Assembly: GCA_910575565.1 (NCBI GenBank)
Contig: CAJTFL010000003.1
Span: forward strand, 62,001-126,000
DNA: 64,000 bases
Reading direction: 5' to 3'
Source: Lachnospiraceae bacterium
GTDB taxonomy: Bacteria > Bacillota > Clostridia > Lachnospirales > Lachnospiraceae
Positions 52,388 through 62,087 of this stretch are shown here, piece by piece (positions within the stretch are counted from its first letter, which is position 1; each line of letters starts with the position of its first letter). The position numbers and the translations under genes were made by a program. The notes below the pieces were generated by a model. That model saw only the letters and a list, made by a program, of their open reading frames with translations. It did no database searches and was not told the origin of the DNA.

Positions 52388-53395
52388 CTACAAACTCCCT
52401 CTCTCTACCAGCTCCATATCCAAGGTCACTTTATGGGTCTGGGAACGGCCTTCCAGCACATCCACCAGCATACGGACGGACATCATGGTCGCCACATCCA
52501 CCATGGTATCCAGGGAAGTCAGCTTCGGGCGGCAGACCTCGCAAAGCTGGGAATTATCCTCGCCAATGATGGAGATCTCTTCCGGGATCTTCTTTCCCCG
52601 CTCCATCAGCGCATACATAACCTCTATGGCCAGCCGATCCTGCACGCACAGGATGCCGTCCGTCTTTGGCCTTTCCCGCAGGATTTGATCCACCACCCCA
52701 TTAGCCCCCGCCGCGCAAGGCTCAATATTGGTATATGTGGCGCACCCCATATCTGGATAATCCTGGACTGCCTTTTCAAAAAATTCCTGTATCTTCGTCT
52801 TGCTGGCCCGGTTCCTCTCCACAATCAAAACCAGGTTTTTCCGCCCCTGCTCCGCCATCCGCCGGACGCAGTAATGGAACCCCTTCCGCTCATTTGCACC
52901 CACACAGTAAATATTATTCTGCGGTATCCGCTCATTTTGGTAAACCAAAACCACCGGCGTTTCCGGAAGCCATCGGTTTAAGCTCTTCCTTAACCGCTCA
53001 TGATCCGTAAAGGACAGTCCGATAAGCAGCGCCCCGGCAACCCGGCGGATGCTTAACTCGGAAATCGCCTTCTCCATGGCATCCGGCTCATCCTCATTTA
53101 CGTACCGGGAAATGCACTGGTAGCCATGGACAATCAGCTCGTTCTGGCAGCGGGAAAGGGCCTCATTCTGGTGCTGGGATCCCAGATCATCCGTCAAAAT
53201 GCCGATGGTATGGGTTTTCTGCATTACCAGGCTCCGGGCATTTTCATCAGGAATGTAATGGTTTTCCTCCAGCACCTTTTGGATAATCTCCCGCTTCTTT
53301 CTGCTGACGCCCGGCTTCCCGTTCAGGGCACGGGAGACGGTGCTGGGCGAAACGCCAGCTAACTCTGCAATATCATAAATGGTTATGTTCCTCAC
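52388..53395 (-). CDS. LacI/GalR-family transcriptional regulator
   Basis: A 335-residue regulator. The N-terminal HTH (ITIYDIAELAGVSPSTVSRA, residues 4-23, then hinge-helix NARSLVMQ) is followed by a periplasmic-binding-like effector domain (HTIGILTDDLGSQHQNEALS onward). It begins with GTG. The surrounding transporter/lyase genes lack another regulator, so it may control them, and it may repress itself, given TGCAAC repeats at its promoter. Confidence 0.9.
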   Translation of the reverse strand: MRNITIYDIAELAGVSPSTVSRALNGKPGVSRKKREIIQKVLEENHYIPDENARSLVMQKTHTIGILTDDLGSQHQNEALSRCQNELIVHGYQCISRYVNEDEPDAMEKAISELSIRRVAGALLIGLSFTDHERLRKSLNRWLPETPVVLVYQNERIPQNNIYCVGANERKGFHYCVRRMAEQGRKNLVLIVERNRASKTKIQEFFEKAVQDYPDMGCATYTNIEPCAAGANGVVDQILRERPKTDGILCVQDRLAIEVMYALMERGKKIPEEISIIGEDNSQLCEVCRPKLTSLDTMVDVATMMSVRMLVDVLEGRSQTHKVTLDMELVERGSL

Positions 53396-53437
53396 CCCCC
53401 AATATCATAGGTTTTCTTGTGGCGGTTATCGATTATC

Positions 53438-53468
53438 AGTATACAACAAAAACTGCAACTTTTGCAAC
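53438..53468 (-). promoter_or_regulatory. Promoter/operator region of the LacI-family gene
   Basis: On the minus strand, TTGCAA (53467-53462), 18 bp and TATACT (53443-53438). TGCAAC occurs at 53454-53459 and 53463-53468, a 9-bp spaced direct repeat covering the -35 region. Confidence 0.6.
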
Positions 53469-53472
53469 AAAA

Positions 53473-53579
53473 TATTATCACTCACGGCAAAGCCGTTCGT
53501 TAGCTTACGAAATTCGCCCTTGCAAGCAAGCGAACTTCTTGTAAGCTATATTATCACTCACGGCAAAGCCGTTCGTTAG
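53473..53579. repeat. Two 31-bp direct repeats with hairpins
   Basis: An identical 31-bp unit at 53473-53503 and 53549-53579 contains the palindrome ACGGCAAAGCCGT. The 45-bp interval has complementary ends (AGCTTAC/GTAAGCT and TTCGC/GCGAA), so the whole region can fold. It is a REP-like intergenic element, or a footprint of a small mobile repeat, between the LacI and ZIP genes. Confidence 0.65.
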
Positions 53580-53604
53580 ATTGACGACGCATAATGCTCG
53601 CCCC

Positions 53605-54381
53605 TTATCCCAGCGCCACATCCAAAACCATCATGACCAAAAACCCGGCGGCAAAGCCGATGGTTCCGATATGGGAATGGGGATCCTTGGACGCCTCCGG
53701 TATCAGCTCCTCCACCACCACGTAAACCATGGCCCCGGCAGCAAAAGCCAGAAGATACGGGAGGATAGGCGTAATATAGGCGGAAAGCAGGATGGTTAAG
53801 AAGGCGCTGATTGGCTCCACCACGCCGGAAGCCATTCCCCCTAGGAAAGCCCGGCCTTTTCCTGTCCCCTCCCCCTTAAGGGGCATGGAAACGATAGCCC
53901 CTTCCGGAAAATTTTGGATGGCAATGCCTACAGCCAGGGCGAAAGCATCTGCCATGGCAATTCCCGCCTGGCCAGAAAGAACACCGGCAAAAACCACCCC
54001 CACAGCCATCCCCTCCGGGATATTGTGGATCGTTACCGCCAGGATCAGCATAGCTGTTTTTGACCAGGAAGAGCCCTTTTTGGCCTTTCCTCCATCCTTT
54101 AAATATATTTCCGGCACAATCTGATCCAGCAAAAGCATCCCCCCGATCCCGGCCAAAAACCCTATAGCTGCCGGGATAAAGGCGAAATTGCCCATCCCCT
54201 CCGCCATACTAATGGACGGAAGCAAAAGGGACCAAACGGAGGCCGCCATCATCACCCCGGAGGCAAAGCCCAGAAGGGATTTCTGCACATTCGTCCGCAT
54301 CTGCCCCATCATGAAAAAAACACAGGCTGCCCCAGCTGTCGTCCCTGCAAAAGGGATCATTATTCCGAAAAATGTATTCAT
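53605..54381 (-). CDS. ZIP-family divalent metal transporter (ZupT-like)
   Basis: A membrane protein of about 258 residues with eight hydrophobic segments. The signature helices read TIHNIPEGMAVGVVF (metal site H-N-x-x-E) and AIQNFPEGAIVSMPL, and VVVEELIPEAS is near the C-terminus. It imports zinc or related metals. The ATG at 54381 is chosen because GGAGAG is better spaced than for the ATG three codons earlier. Confidence 0.88.
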   Translation of the reverse strand: MNTFFGIMIPFAGTTAGAACVFFMMGQMRTNVQKSLLGFASGVMMAASVWSLLLPSISMAEGMGNFAFIPAAIGFLAGIGGMLLLDQIVPEIYLKDGGKAKKGSSWSKTAMLILAVTIHNIPEGMAVGVVFAGVLSGQAGIAMADAFALAVGIAIQNFPEGAIVSMPLKGEGTGKGRAFLGGMASGVVEPISAFLTILLSAYITPILPYLLAFAAGAMVYVVVEELIPEASKDPHSHIGTIGFAAGFLVMMVLDVALG

Positions 54382-54482
54382 ATCCAGCATCTCTCCATCA
54401 TATACTCAATACTTTAGCTTATGAGCATATCTGGAAAGCGTTACTATCTGCTGCCCGATTTGCCGCGGCATAACCTGACTGG

Positions 54483-56288
54483 TCATTCCTCCTTCCAGGC
54501 AAAGGCCCATACCCGGTTTACCCCTACGGCATGAAACTGCGCCCCCTTTACCGTATTTTTAAGCAGCACGGCGCTGGCCTTTTCGCACACAGGGAAAATA
54601 GCGGCCTCCTCCATCACCAGCTCCTCGGCCTGGTGCAAAACCTGCCACCGCCTTTTGGGATCCCCCATCAAAGGCTCCCTCCTGGCATCTTCTATCATCC
54701 TATCATACGCCCTATTTGACCAGCCCCCGTAATTAAAGGGGGACTGGCCCTCCCACATCCCAAGGAATGCCAAAGGATCCGGATAATCCGCCCCCCATCT
54801 GGCCAGCCCCAGCTCATACTCCCCTTCCGCCATCCGCTCCAGCCGCATTTTTTTCGGAACCGGTTCCAGTTCTATGGTTACTCCCGGAAGGGCAGAACCG
54901 ATTTCCTCCTGGAGAAACTGCCCTAAGTTCCTGGCTCCCTCCGTATCCTCCACCAGCAGGGTAAAGGTAAATTCTTCCCGCCCCAGCTCTTTTCTTGCCC
55001 GTTCAAAATATTCCCTTGCCAGCGCCTGATCGCCGGGTAAGTATGCCTTTCCTTCTTCCCGAAAATCCTGGCCTTCCGGGCCGTACATGGTGCTGGAGGG
55101 AACCGCCCCGTAAGCTGGTTTTGACCCGTCCCGCATTACCAGCAAAGCTGCTTTTTCCTTATCAAAGGCAATGGCTAAAGCCTTCCGCAGCCATTTATTT
55201 TCCAAACCGGGAACCTGAAGGTTAGGGGAAATATACCACAAGGATCCCAGGGGAAGGGTACGGAAATCCTCCCGCTCCCGATGCCATTCCGCCTGTTCCC
55301 CGGATAAAAACGCCATATCCAAATCCCCCAGCTCATAGGCCATGAACGCCTGCTGGGATTCCTTCACCACCTGATAAGATACGCCGGAAAGCTTCACCTG
55401 CTCTTCCCGCCAGTAGCCTGGATTTTTTTCCAGGAAAATCTCCTGCCCCGCGGGCTGATACTGCTTTAGGCAGAAGGGGCCATTAGATAAAACCGTCTCC
55501 GGCGACGTTCCGTACTGCCCGCCGCATCCCTCAAAAAAAGCCTGATTCATGGGGTAAAACATAGGAAGAGCCAGCATAGAAAGAAAATACGGTACAGGCT
55601 GCTCCAGTTCAACCTCCAGGGTTTTTTCGTCCACTGCCCGGATCCCCAGCTCCTTCGGATCCATCCGGCCTGCACAGATTTCCCCGGCATTGCGGATCCC
55701 TGCCGTCTCAAACAGAAATCGGTTTTCATTTCCTGATGCCAAATCAATCCCTCTCTGCCAGCCATAGACAAAATCCTCTGCCGTCACCGGGCTGCCGTCC
55801 GACCAGCAGGCTTCCCGCAAAGAAAAGGTAAACCGCTTCCCGTCCCCGGAGACTTCCGTATGTTCCGCCAAGGCAGGAACCGGCTTTTCCTTTTCGTCAA
55901 CCGTATAAAGCCCCTCCATCATGCAGCCAATCACCTCAAAGGAAGCGCTGTCCACCGCCGCCTGGGGATCCAGGGTGGATATCTCCGCGTCCAGCTGGAG
56001 ATTTAACATTTGCCCGTTTCCGTTCCCTGCCTTAACACCCCCGTCCTGGGACAAATGATTTTCCCATAGCGTATCTTGGGAATTTTCCTTCCCCCAGCCC
56101 TGGTTTTCCCCGCCAGAATCTGCCCTTTGGCTGCAGCCCCATAAGGAGAAAAGCAGGAAAGCCAGGAAAATAAGGGCAACCAGGTTGACCAATTGTAAAC
56201 GGATGAAAACGCTGGCTTTAGCCGGATTCTGCAAATGTATTTCGTGAATTCCATGCCTTGCGTCCTCCCGTAAATTTACACCGGCCAT
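54483..56288 (-). CDS. Oligopeptide-type ABC transporter substrate-binding lipoprotein
   Basis: A 601-residue SBP_bac_5 family lipoprotein. The hydrophobic signal (LVNLVALIFLAFLLFSLWGC) ends in a lipobox and is preceded by an unusual 30-residue cytoplasmic part. The family core has LDAEISTLDPQAAVD, YTVDEKEKPVPALAEH, TFSLREACWSDGSPVTAEDF, then VYGWQRG. No opp/dpp permease genes are nearby, so it is an orphan binding protein. It overlaps the methyltransferase gene by 13 nt. Confidence 0.88.
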   Translation of the reverse strand: MAGVNLREDARHGIHEIHLQNPAKASVFIRLQLVNLVALIFLAFLLFSLWGCSQRADSGGENQGWGKENSQDTLWENHLSQDGGVKAGNGNGQMLNLQLDAEISTLDPQAAVDSASFEVIGCMMEGLYTVDEKEKPVPALAEHTEVSGDGKRFTFSLREACWSDGSPVTAEDFVYGWQRGIDLASGNENRFLFETAGIRNAGEICAGRMDPKELGIRAVDEKTLEVELEQPVPYFLSMLALPMFYPMNQAFFEGCGGQYGTSPETVLSNGPFCLKQYQPAGQEIFLEKNPGYWREEQVKLSGVSYQVVKESQQAFMAYELGDLDMAFLSGEQAEWHREREDFRTLPLGSLWYISPNLQVPGLENKWLRKALAIAFDKEKAALLVMRDGSKPAYGAVPSSTMYGPEGQDFREEGKAYLPGDQALAREYFERARKELGREEFTFTLLVEDTEGARNLGQFLQEEIGSALPGVTIELEPVPKKMRLERMAEGEYELGLARWGADYPDPLAFLGMWEGQSPFNYGGWSNRAYDRMIEDARREPLMGDPKRRWQVLHQAEELVMEEAAIFPVCEKASAVLLKNTVKGAQFHAVGVNRVWAFAWKEE

Positions 56289-57292
56289 ATCCTTTTTAAC
56301 CCTTCCTGCGCATCCGTTTTTCCGTTTATCCAGCTATCCAGCACCAATTCCTTCATATCGATCAGCCGGATTTTCCATTCCAGCTCTCCCCGTTCCATGG
56401 CTTCCCGGATGTACTGATTAAGCTGCTTGGAAACTTCTTCCATATCCCAGCCAGATTCCAATCTCTGACTAAACGATTCCGGCTCCTGCATAAGCACTTC
56501 CTTCAGCTGCCCGGCATATTTTTCCACCTTTCTGCGCCAGAGAACGCCTTTAGCCTCTTCCGGCAGTCCTTGTTTGCACTCCGCCGTCATAATCCGGGTA
56601 TTCACCTTTAGATGATACTCTTTTCGCTCTGGGAAATGCAGGAAAAAACAGCTTTCCAGCAAAGGCGAATCGCAGCAGTAGGCAAGGATAAGGCCGCCTT
56701 TTCTCGCCAGTCTTTTTGCTTCCCGGATAACGCCGTCCGGATTTTCAAAACTCCTTGTGCCGTTAATCACCACCAGGTCAAAATATCCGGATTCCAGCTG
56801 GGTATCATCGTAATCGGAAGCCAGCATGGAAAGGCTTGGGGGATTATCCGCCAGGGAAATCCTGTCCAGCCAGCCATTTTTGCTGCTGTTTCCGATAACA
56901 TCCGTTACACAGCAAAGGATAGATTCAGGATTAAATGTGCCTAAGATCTTTGCCAGGTAATAGCTTAAAACGCCGCTGGTGCACCCTAATTCCACCGCCT
57001 TAACCGGAAGGGCAGAGCGGATAAGGGATGCTGCAGTTAATACGCTAATCAACTGGATTTCCTCTGCATTTTCTTCCTCGCCTGTGCTCTCGGACAGCTC
57101 CCCATAATGCTCCCCCAGCCCCAAAAGAAACGCAGGAACAGTGATATTTTCCTCCACAAAAGAGTGCATGGGGATCCGGCTTTTATTAGCAAAATAGTCC
57201 TGGCAGTCCAGCAAAATCCGGCTTTGCCCCTTTTCTTCGTAAGAAAATTTCTGATCCTGATAACAAAGCTCCCCTGTATAGGTTTCCATCAT
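56276..57292 (-). CDS. SAM-dependent methyltransferase-like protein, copy 1
   Basis: A 338-residue protein with a class I methyltransferase motif I (VKAVELGCTSGVLSYYLA, around 97-114), DVIGNSSKNGWLDRI (motif II region), YFDLVVINGT (motif IV) and an insertion before LAYCCDSPLLESCFFLHFPE. It is paired with a glycosyltransferase gene 1 nt upstream and has a paralogue at 59259. The substrate is probably a glycan or glycoprotein built by the partner. Confidence 0.75.
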   Translation of the reverse strand: MMETYTGELCYQDQKFSYEEKGQSRILLDCQDYFANKSRIPMHSFVEENITVPAFLLGLGEHYGELSESTGEEENAEEIQLISVLTAASLIRSALPVKAVELGCTSGVLSYYLAKILGTFNPESILCCVTDVIGNSSKNGWLDRISLADNPPSLSMLASDYDDTQLESGYFDLVVINGTRSFENPDGVIREAKRLARKGGLILAYCCDSPLLESCFFLHFPERKEYHLKVNTRIMTAECKQGLPEEAKGVLWRRKVEKYAGQLKEVLMQEPESFSQRLESGWDMEEVSKQLNQYIREAMERGELEWKIRLIDMKELVLDSWINGKTDAQEGLKRIWPV

Positions 57293-57293
57293 C

Positions 57294-59168
57294 CTACCTC
57301 CCGCCGAAAATCATCTCATTTAACCTTGCAACAATTTTTTCCATATCAAAATATGTCCGTCCATACCGGTATGCATGGGCACACATTTCCTCTAAATGTT
57401 CACTTTTACACAGCCTAAGAAGCACCTGGGCAACCCCCTGTATATCGCCTATGGGAGCATCTAAGCCGCACCTTCCCCGGTCAGTGGCGTCCTCATACGC
57501 ATCAAACCGGGACACCGCCATGGCGCAGCCAGCATTTAAGGCTTCCGCAACCACATTAGGCGTTCCCCCTTCATAGATGGAGGGAAGGGCAAAAATCTTT
57601 GCCTTAAGGTACTCCCCAAACAGCTGATCCCGATCCTTAACCGGCCCCACAAAGCATATCCGTTCCATCAATTGGGGATGCATTTTCCGGTAATCTTCCA
57701 GGTATTCTTCAAAATCCGTTTCCACGCTGCCCACCAAACGAAGCTTCCAGCCTGGCACTTCTTCCGCGATTGCCGCAAAAGCCTCCAGCAGAAGATTCGT
57801 TGCCTTCTGGGCAGAACCAAGCCGGGATACGGTAAGGATTACCTCTTCTTTCGCCGAAAACTCCGGCACTTTCCTGCCCCCTAAAGAAAAGCAGTAATAA
57901 CCGTTAGGGAGCAATTCAATTTTCCAAGGCCACTTTAAATTTAGATGCTTCTGCATGACCCTGCAGGATGTGGCAATCACGTCGCAGCAATTTAACAGCT
58001 CCCAAAAAGACTTATCGCTCCAGGGAATCCGATCCATCCAGGAACTGTTTGCGTCCAGCCCAATATAAATCCTTCCAGACGGATTATAGTACTTATAAAA
58101 CCTGGCAACATCCGTATTCGTCGGATAGCAGCCCCTTAAAATCAGGCAGTCAATTTCCCTGGCATTTCGGGTGATATAATCCAGCTTTGCCTGCTGGCTG
58201 CCATCCGGCAGAAATTCCATATTTACCCCTTTTATGTATTCTTCTAAATAGGGATAAGAATCCCCCCGTGCCCCAACCATGGTCACGTCACATCCATGGT
58301 TTTTGTGTAAAAGGTAGGGAATCAGGCCGCAGTCCTTCACCAACTCCACGTTGCTCCAGCCCCGCTCATAAGGCGTCATGGCAACCACCCGTTTCCGCCT
58401 TGCAGGAGGCTCCTTAACATCCCTTACCTGCCTCTCCTCAGCCTCTTTCTGGCTGTCTGCGCCCATGCCTTTCCTGGCCTCTCCCACACCATCAGTTCCG
58501 CCTTTCCCTCCGCTAGCTCCGTCTTTCCCGGCCTCCCTAATGTCATCCATTCCGCTTCCCTTTCCGCCAGACCAAATCCCATAGCAGTACGTCCCCAGCC
58601 CTCCCTGCCGCTCATGGCGGCGGAGGTAAACTTGATAGCCCGGGCAAATATACTCCAACAGTTTCGGGATTTCCCAGATATCCGTAAAGCTCTTATCCGC
58701 GCTGATCACCAACTTCGGCTTTTCCTTCTTTATCCGGTCTTTCCATTCCAGCATCCCGGAAATTCCGGCCTCCAGCACCAAAATTTCCCCAGACTTAACC
58801 GCCTCTTCGCTGACCGGGAAGCAAGGATTGCTTTCCTCCTCCACCATTCGCTGCAAAAATGAGCGTTCTGGAAGCACTTGATACTGCACCAGCCGGGTAA
58901 AAATAACTTTTGACACATTATCAGCTAAATGTTCAAATGTCCAATCATAAAACAGAATATTTCGGATTAAATCTTCTAAAATATACCTATAAGGAATATC
59001 CTTTCCCGCCCGTTTATAACCTTCAAAGGAATAGCACGCAAATATTTCCGCATTTGCTCCGCTTAATTCTGCTGCTTGCTTTAAAATGTCTTGATATCCA
59101 TATTCTTTAAGCATTAATGAAATACCAGAATAACTTTTCATCCGTTCCATAAATGTTTGCCATTGCAT
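57294..59168 (-). CDS. Glycosyltransferase (GT4 type) with unique N-terminal domain, copy 1
   Basis: A protein of about 624 residues. A roughly 200-residue N-terminal domain of unknown function is followed by a Gly/Lys-rich linker (GGKGSGMDDIREAGKDG region), then a GT-B GT4 domain: APYERGWSNVELVKD-type start, ILTVSRLGSAQKATNLLLEA and the donor-site PSIYEGGTPNVVAEALNAGC. The ATG at 59168 follows AAAGGAT. The closely related copy is at 60213. Confidence 0.82.
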   Translation of the reverse strand: MQWQTFMERMKSYSGISLMLKEYGYQDILKQAAELSGANAEIFACYSFEGYKRAGKDIPYRYILEDLIRNILFYDWTFEHLADNVSKVIFTRLVQYQVLPERSFLQRMVEEESNPCFPVSEEAVKSGEILVLEAGISGMLEWKDRIKKEKPKLVISADKSFTDIWEIPKLLEYICPGYQVYLRRHERQGGLGTYCYGIWSGGKGSGMDDIREAGKDGASGGKGGTDGVGEARKGMGADSQKEAEERQVRDVKEPPARRKRVVAMTPYERGWSNVELVKDCGLIPYLLHKNHGCDVTMVGARGDSYPYLEEYIKGVNMEFLPDGSQQAKLDYITRNAREIDCLILRGCYPTNTDVARFYKYYNPSGRIYIGLDANSSWMDRIPWSDKSFWELLNCCDVIATSCRVMQKHLNLKWPWKIELLPNGYYCFSLGGRKVPEFSAKEEVILTVSRLGSAQKATNLLLEAFAAIAEEVPGWKLRLVGSVETDFEEYLEDYRKMHPQLMERICFVGPVKDRDQLFGEYLKAKIFALPSIYEGGTPNVVAEALNAGCAMAVSRFDAYEDATDRGRCGLDAPIGDIQGVAQVLLRLCKSEHLEEMCAHAYRYGRTYFDMEKIVARLNEMIFGGR

Positions 59169-59258
59169 AACAATTAATCCTTTCTTTTTCCCTCCCACCC
59201 TAAATTCCATCTCTAACAAAAACTTAGTTCATTCCTCGTAGAAAGAACTTTCCTGAAT

Positions 59259-60212
59259 TCACTTCTTTTCCTTCAAACATCCATCAGTCATATTTTCTAA
59301 TAATTGCGTTTTCCTATCAATTAACCGTATTTTCAAATCCAATTCATTCCTCTTTATCGCGTCATCAATATACCGTTCAAGCTGTTTCTCAACCTTACGG
59401 GCAACGCCCAGTTCCATTTTTCTCTTCAACATCACATTCGTTTGCTCTAAATATTCTTCAACTTCCATCTGCCAATCACAAGCATTTTTTTCTGCCAAAA
59501 ATTCCTGCGTACATTTAGCTACAAGAATTTTTGAGTTAATGCTCAACTCGTACTCTTCTCTTTCCGAAAAATATAAATCAAAGCAACTTTCCAATAAAGG
59601 AGAATCCCACGAATAGCAAAAAATCACTCCCCCTTTTTTAGCCAACCGCCACGCTTCCTTAACAACACCATCGGGATTTCCGAAAAATTCTTTCCCATTA
59701 ATCACCACAATATTAAAACATCCTGATGCTAAATGAGTATTATCATAATCAGCTGCCATCATGGAAATCTTAGGAAGCTTTTCAACCAAAGTAATTCTAT
59801 CTAACCAATAGTTTTCACTGTCGTTTCCTATTACTTCTGACACACAGCAAAGGCTGGATTTTTCATTAAACCTGCCAAGAAGGGATGCCAAATAATAGCT
59901 TAACACACCTTTTGTACAACCAAGTTCCAATACCTTTACCGGAAGCGAGGACTGAATTAAAACGGCTGCTATTAATACATTAATCAACAAATATTCCGAT
60001 TGATTATCTTTTTCTTTAATATCGCCTGTCGCTCCTATATAACGATCAGTTAATTGCAGTAAGAAATTCGGGATCGTTACATCACCATCCGTTAAGGTAT
60101 GCATGGGAATTCTGCTTTGATTTGACAGATAGTCACTGCAATCTAGCAGCACCCTAGTCTTTCCATCTTCTACATACGAAAATATTAAATCTTGATAACT
60201 AATCGCATTCAT
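59259..60212 (-). CDS. SAM-dependent methyltransferase-like protein, copy 2
   Basis: A 317-residue paralogue of the 56276 protein: LLDCSDYLSNQSRIPMHTL, VKVLELGCTKGVLSYYLASL and WDSPLLESCFDLYFSEREEY align with it throughout. It is more AT-rich than copy 1, which suggests copy 2 is older or lies in a different codon context. It begins directly after the upstream glycosyltransferase gene. Confidence 0.75.
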   Translation of the reverse strand: MNAISYQDLIFSYVEDGKTRVLLDCSDYLSNQSRIPMHTLTDGDVTIPNFLLQLTDRYIGATGDIKEKDNQSEYLLINVLIAAVLIQSSLPVKVLELGCTKGVLSYYLASLLGRFNEKSSLCCVSEVIGNDSENYWLDRITLVEKLPKISMMAADYDNTHLASGCFNIVVINGKEFFGNPDGVVKEAWRLAKKGGVIFCYSWDSPLLESCFDLYFSEREEYELSINSKILVAKCTQEFLAEKNACDWQMEVEEYLEQTNVMLKRKMELGVARKVEKQLERYIDDAIKRNELDLKIRLIDRKTQLLENMTDGCLKEKK

Positions 60213-62087
60213 CTATTTTCCCTCAAATATCATCTGATTCAGCCTTGCAACAATTCGCTCCATATCAAAATGTAAAGTTCCATGCCAATATGCCCGTTTT
60301 GACATTTCGTTCAGCTGCCTATCCTTACACAATCTTAACAAAGCTTTAGCAAAACCATTCATATCTCCAATTTTAGCATCTACACCGCATTTACCATTAT
60401 CTGTAGCATCTTCATACGCATCAAATCGGGACACAGCCATGGCGCAGCCAGCATTTAAGGCTTCCGCAACCACATTAGGCGTTCCCCCTTCATAGATGGA
60501 GGGAAGGGCAAAAATTTTTGCATTAAGATATTCTTCAAATAATTGTTCCCGATCGCTAATCGATCCTACAAAGCATATCCTATCTCTCAATTTCGGATGC
60601 TGTTTCCAATAATTTTTCAGATAAGGTTCAAATCCCGGTTCCACACTGCCTACTAAACGAAGTTTCCAGTCTGGCACTTCATCTGCAATTTCCGCAAAAG
60701 CCTCCAGCAAAATGTCTGTAGCTTTTTGAGGTGTGCCTATCCTAGATACAGTAAGGATAATGTTCTCTTTTTTTCCATAGTTCGGAATATTGTTTTCTTT
60801 TGGATGAAAACAATAATAACCATTTGGAATATATTCTATTTTCCAAGGCCACTTTAAATTCAAATGTCTTTGCATAGCCCTGCAGGATGTGGCTACCACG
60901 TCACAGCAATCCATCATCTTAATAAACCATTCTTCATCCCATAAAATCCGATCCATCCAAGAGCTGTTCGCGTCTAATCCCATATAAATCCTTCCATCAG
61001 GATTATAATACTTATAGGATATTGCCACATTCACATTCGTTGAATAGCACCCCCTTAAAATCAGGCAGTCAATCTCCCTGGCATTTCGGGTGATATAATC
61101 CAGCTTTGCCTGCTGGCTGCCATCCGGCAGAAATTCCATATTTACCCCTTTTATGTATTCTTCTAAATAGGGATAAGAACCCCCCCGTGCCCCAACCATG
61201 GTCACGTCACATCCATGGTTTTTGTATAAAAGGTAGGGAATCAGGCCGCAGTCCTTCACCAACTCCACGTTGCTCCAGCCCCGCTCATAAGGCGCCATGG
61301 CAACCACCTGTTTCCGCCTTGCAGGAGGCTCCTTAACATCCCTTTCCTGCCTCTCCTCAGCCTCTTTCTGGCTGTCTGCGCCCATGCCTTTCCTGGCCTC
61401 TCCCACACCATCAGTTCCGCCTTTCCCTCCGCTAGCTCCGTCTTTCCCGGCCTCCCTAACGTCATCCATTCCGCTTCCCTTTCCGCCAGACCAAATCCCA
61501 TAGCAGTACGTCCCCAGCCCTCCCTGCCGCTCATGGCAGCGGAGGTAAACTTGATAGCCCGGGCAAATATACTCCAACAGTTTCGGGATTTCCCAGATAT
61601 CTGTAAAGCTCTTATCCGCGCTGATCACCAGCTTCGGCTTTTCCTTCTTTATCCGGTCTTTCCATTCCAGCATCCCGGAAATTCCAGACTCCAACACCAA
61701 AATTTCCCCAGACTTAACCGCATCTTCGCTGACCGGGAAGCAAGGATTGCTTTCCTCCTCCACCATTCGCTGCAAAAATGAGCGTTCTGGAAGCACTTGA
61801 TACTGCACCAGCCGGGTAAATACAAATCTGGACGGCTCATCGAGCAGCGCATCAAAAACCTGATCGTAAAATAAAATATTTTTACACAAACTCCTCAGCA
61901 CATACCGGTAAAGAACATCCTCCCCCGCTCTTTGGTATCCATCAAAATAGTATTGCTCCAGCTCCCTGTTTTTCACAGAAAAAATGCCGGCTGCCTGTTC
62001 CAAAATATCCTGGTAGCCGTATTCTTTAACCATGGAGGAAATCCCCAGATAGCTGCTTATCCGTTCCAAAAATGCCTGTGCCTGCAT
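60213..62087 (-). CDS. Glycosyltransferase (GT4 type) with unique N-terminal domain, copy 2
   Basis: A 624-residue paralogue of the 57294 protein with the same domain order and linker. The block from about residue 90 to 340 is nearly identical at the nucleotide level, while the ends are more diverged. The GT4 donor motif SIYEGGTPNVVAEALNAGCA is present. With copy 1 and the two methyltransferases this forms a tandem duplication of about 2.9 kb. Confidence 0.82.
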   Translation of the reverse strand: MQAQAFLERISSYLGISSMVKEYGYQDILEQAAGIFSVKNRELEQYYFDGYQRAGEDVLYRYVLRSLCKNILFYDQVFDALLDEPSRFVFTRLVQYQVLPERSFLQRMVEEESNPCFPVSEDAVKSGEILVLESGISGMLEWKDRIKKEKPKLVISADKSFTDIWEIPKLLEYICPGYQVYLRCHERQGGLGTYCYGIWSGGKGSGMDDVREAGKDGASGGKGGTDGVGEARKGMGADSQKEAEERQERDVKEPPARRKQVVAMAPYERGWSNVELVKDCGLIPYLLYKNHGCDVTMVGARGGSYPYLEEYIKGVNMEFLPDGSQQAKLDYITRNAREIDCLILRGCYSTNVNVAISYKYYNPDGRIYMGLDANSSWMDRILWDEEWFIKMMDCCDVVATSCRAMQRHLNLKWPWKIEYIPNGYYCFHPKENNIPNYGKKENIILTVSRIGTPQKATDILLEAFAEIADEVPDWKLRLVGSVEPGFEPYLKNYWKQHPKLRDRICFVGSISDREQLFEEYLNAKIFALPSIYEGGTPNVVAEALNAGCAMAVSRFDAYEDATDNGKCGVDAKIGDMNGFAKALLRLCKDRQLNEMSKRAYWHGTLHFDMERIVARLNQMIFEGK

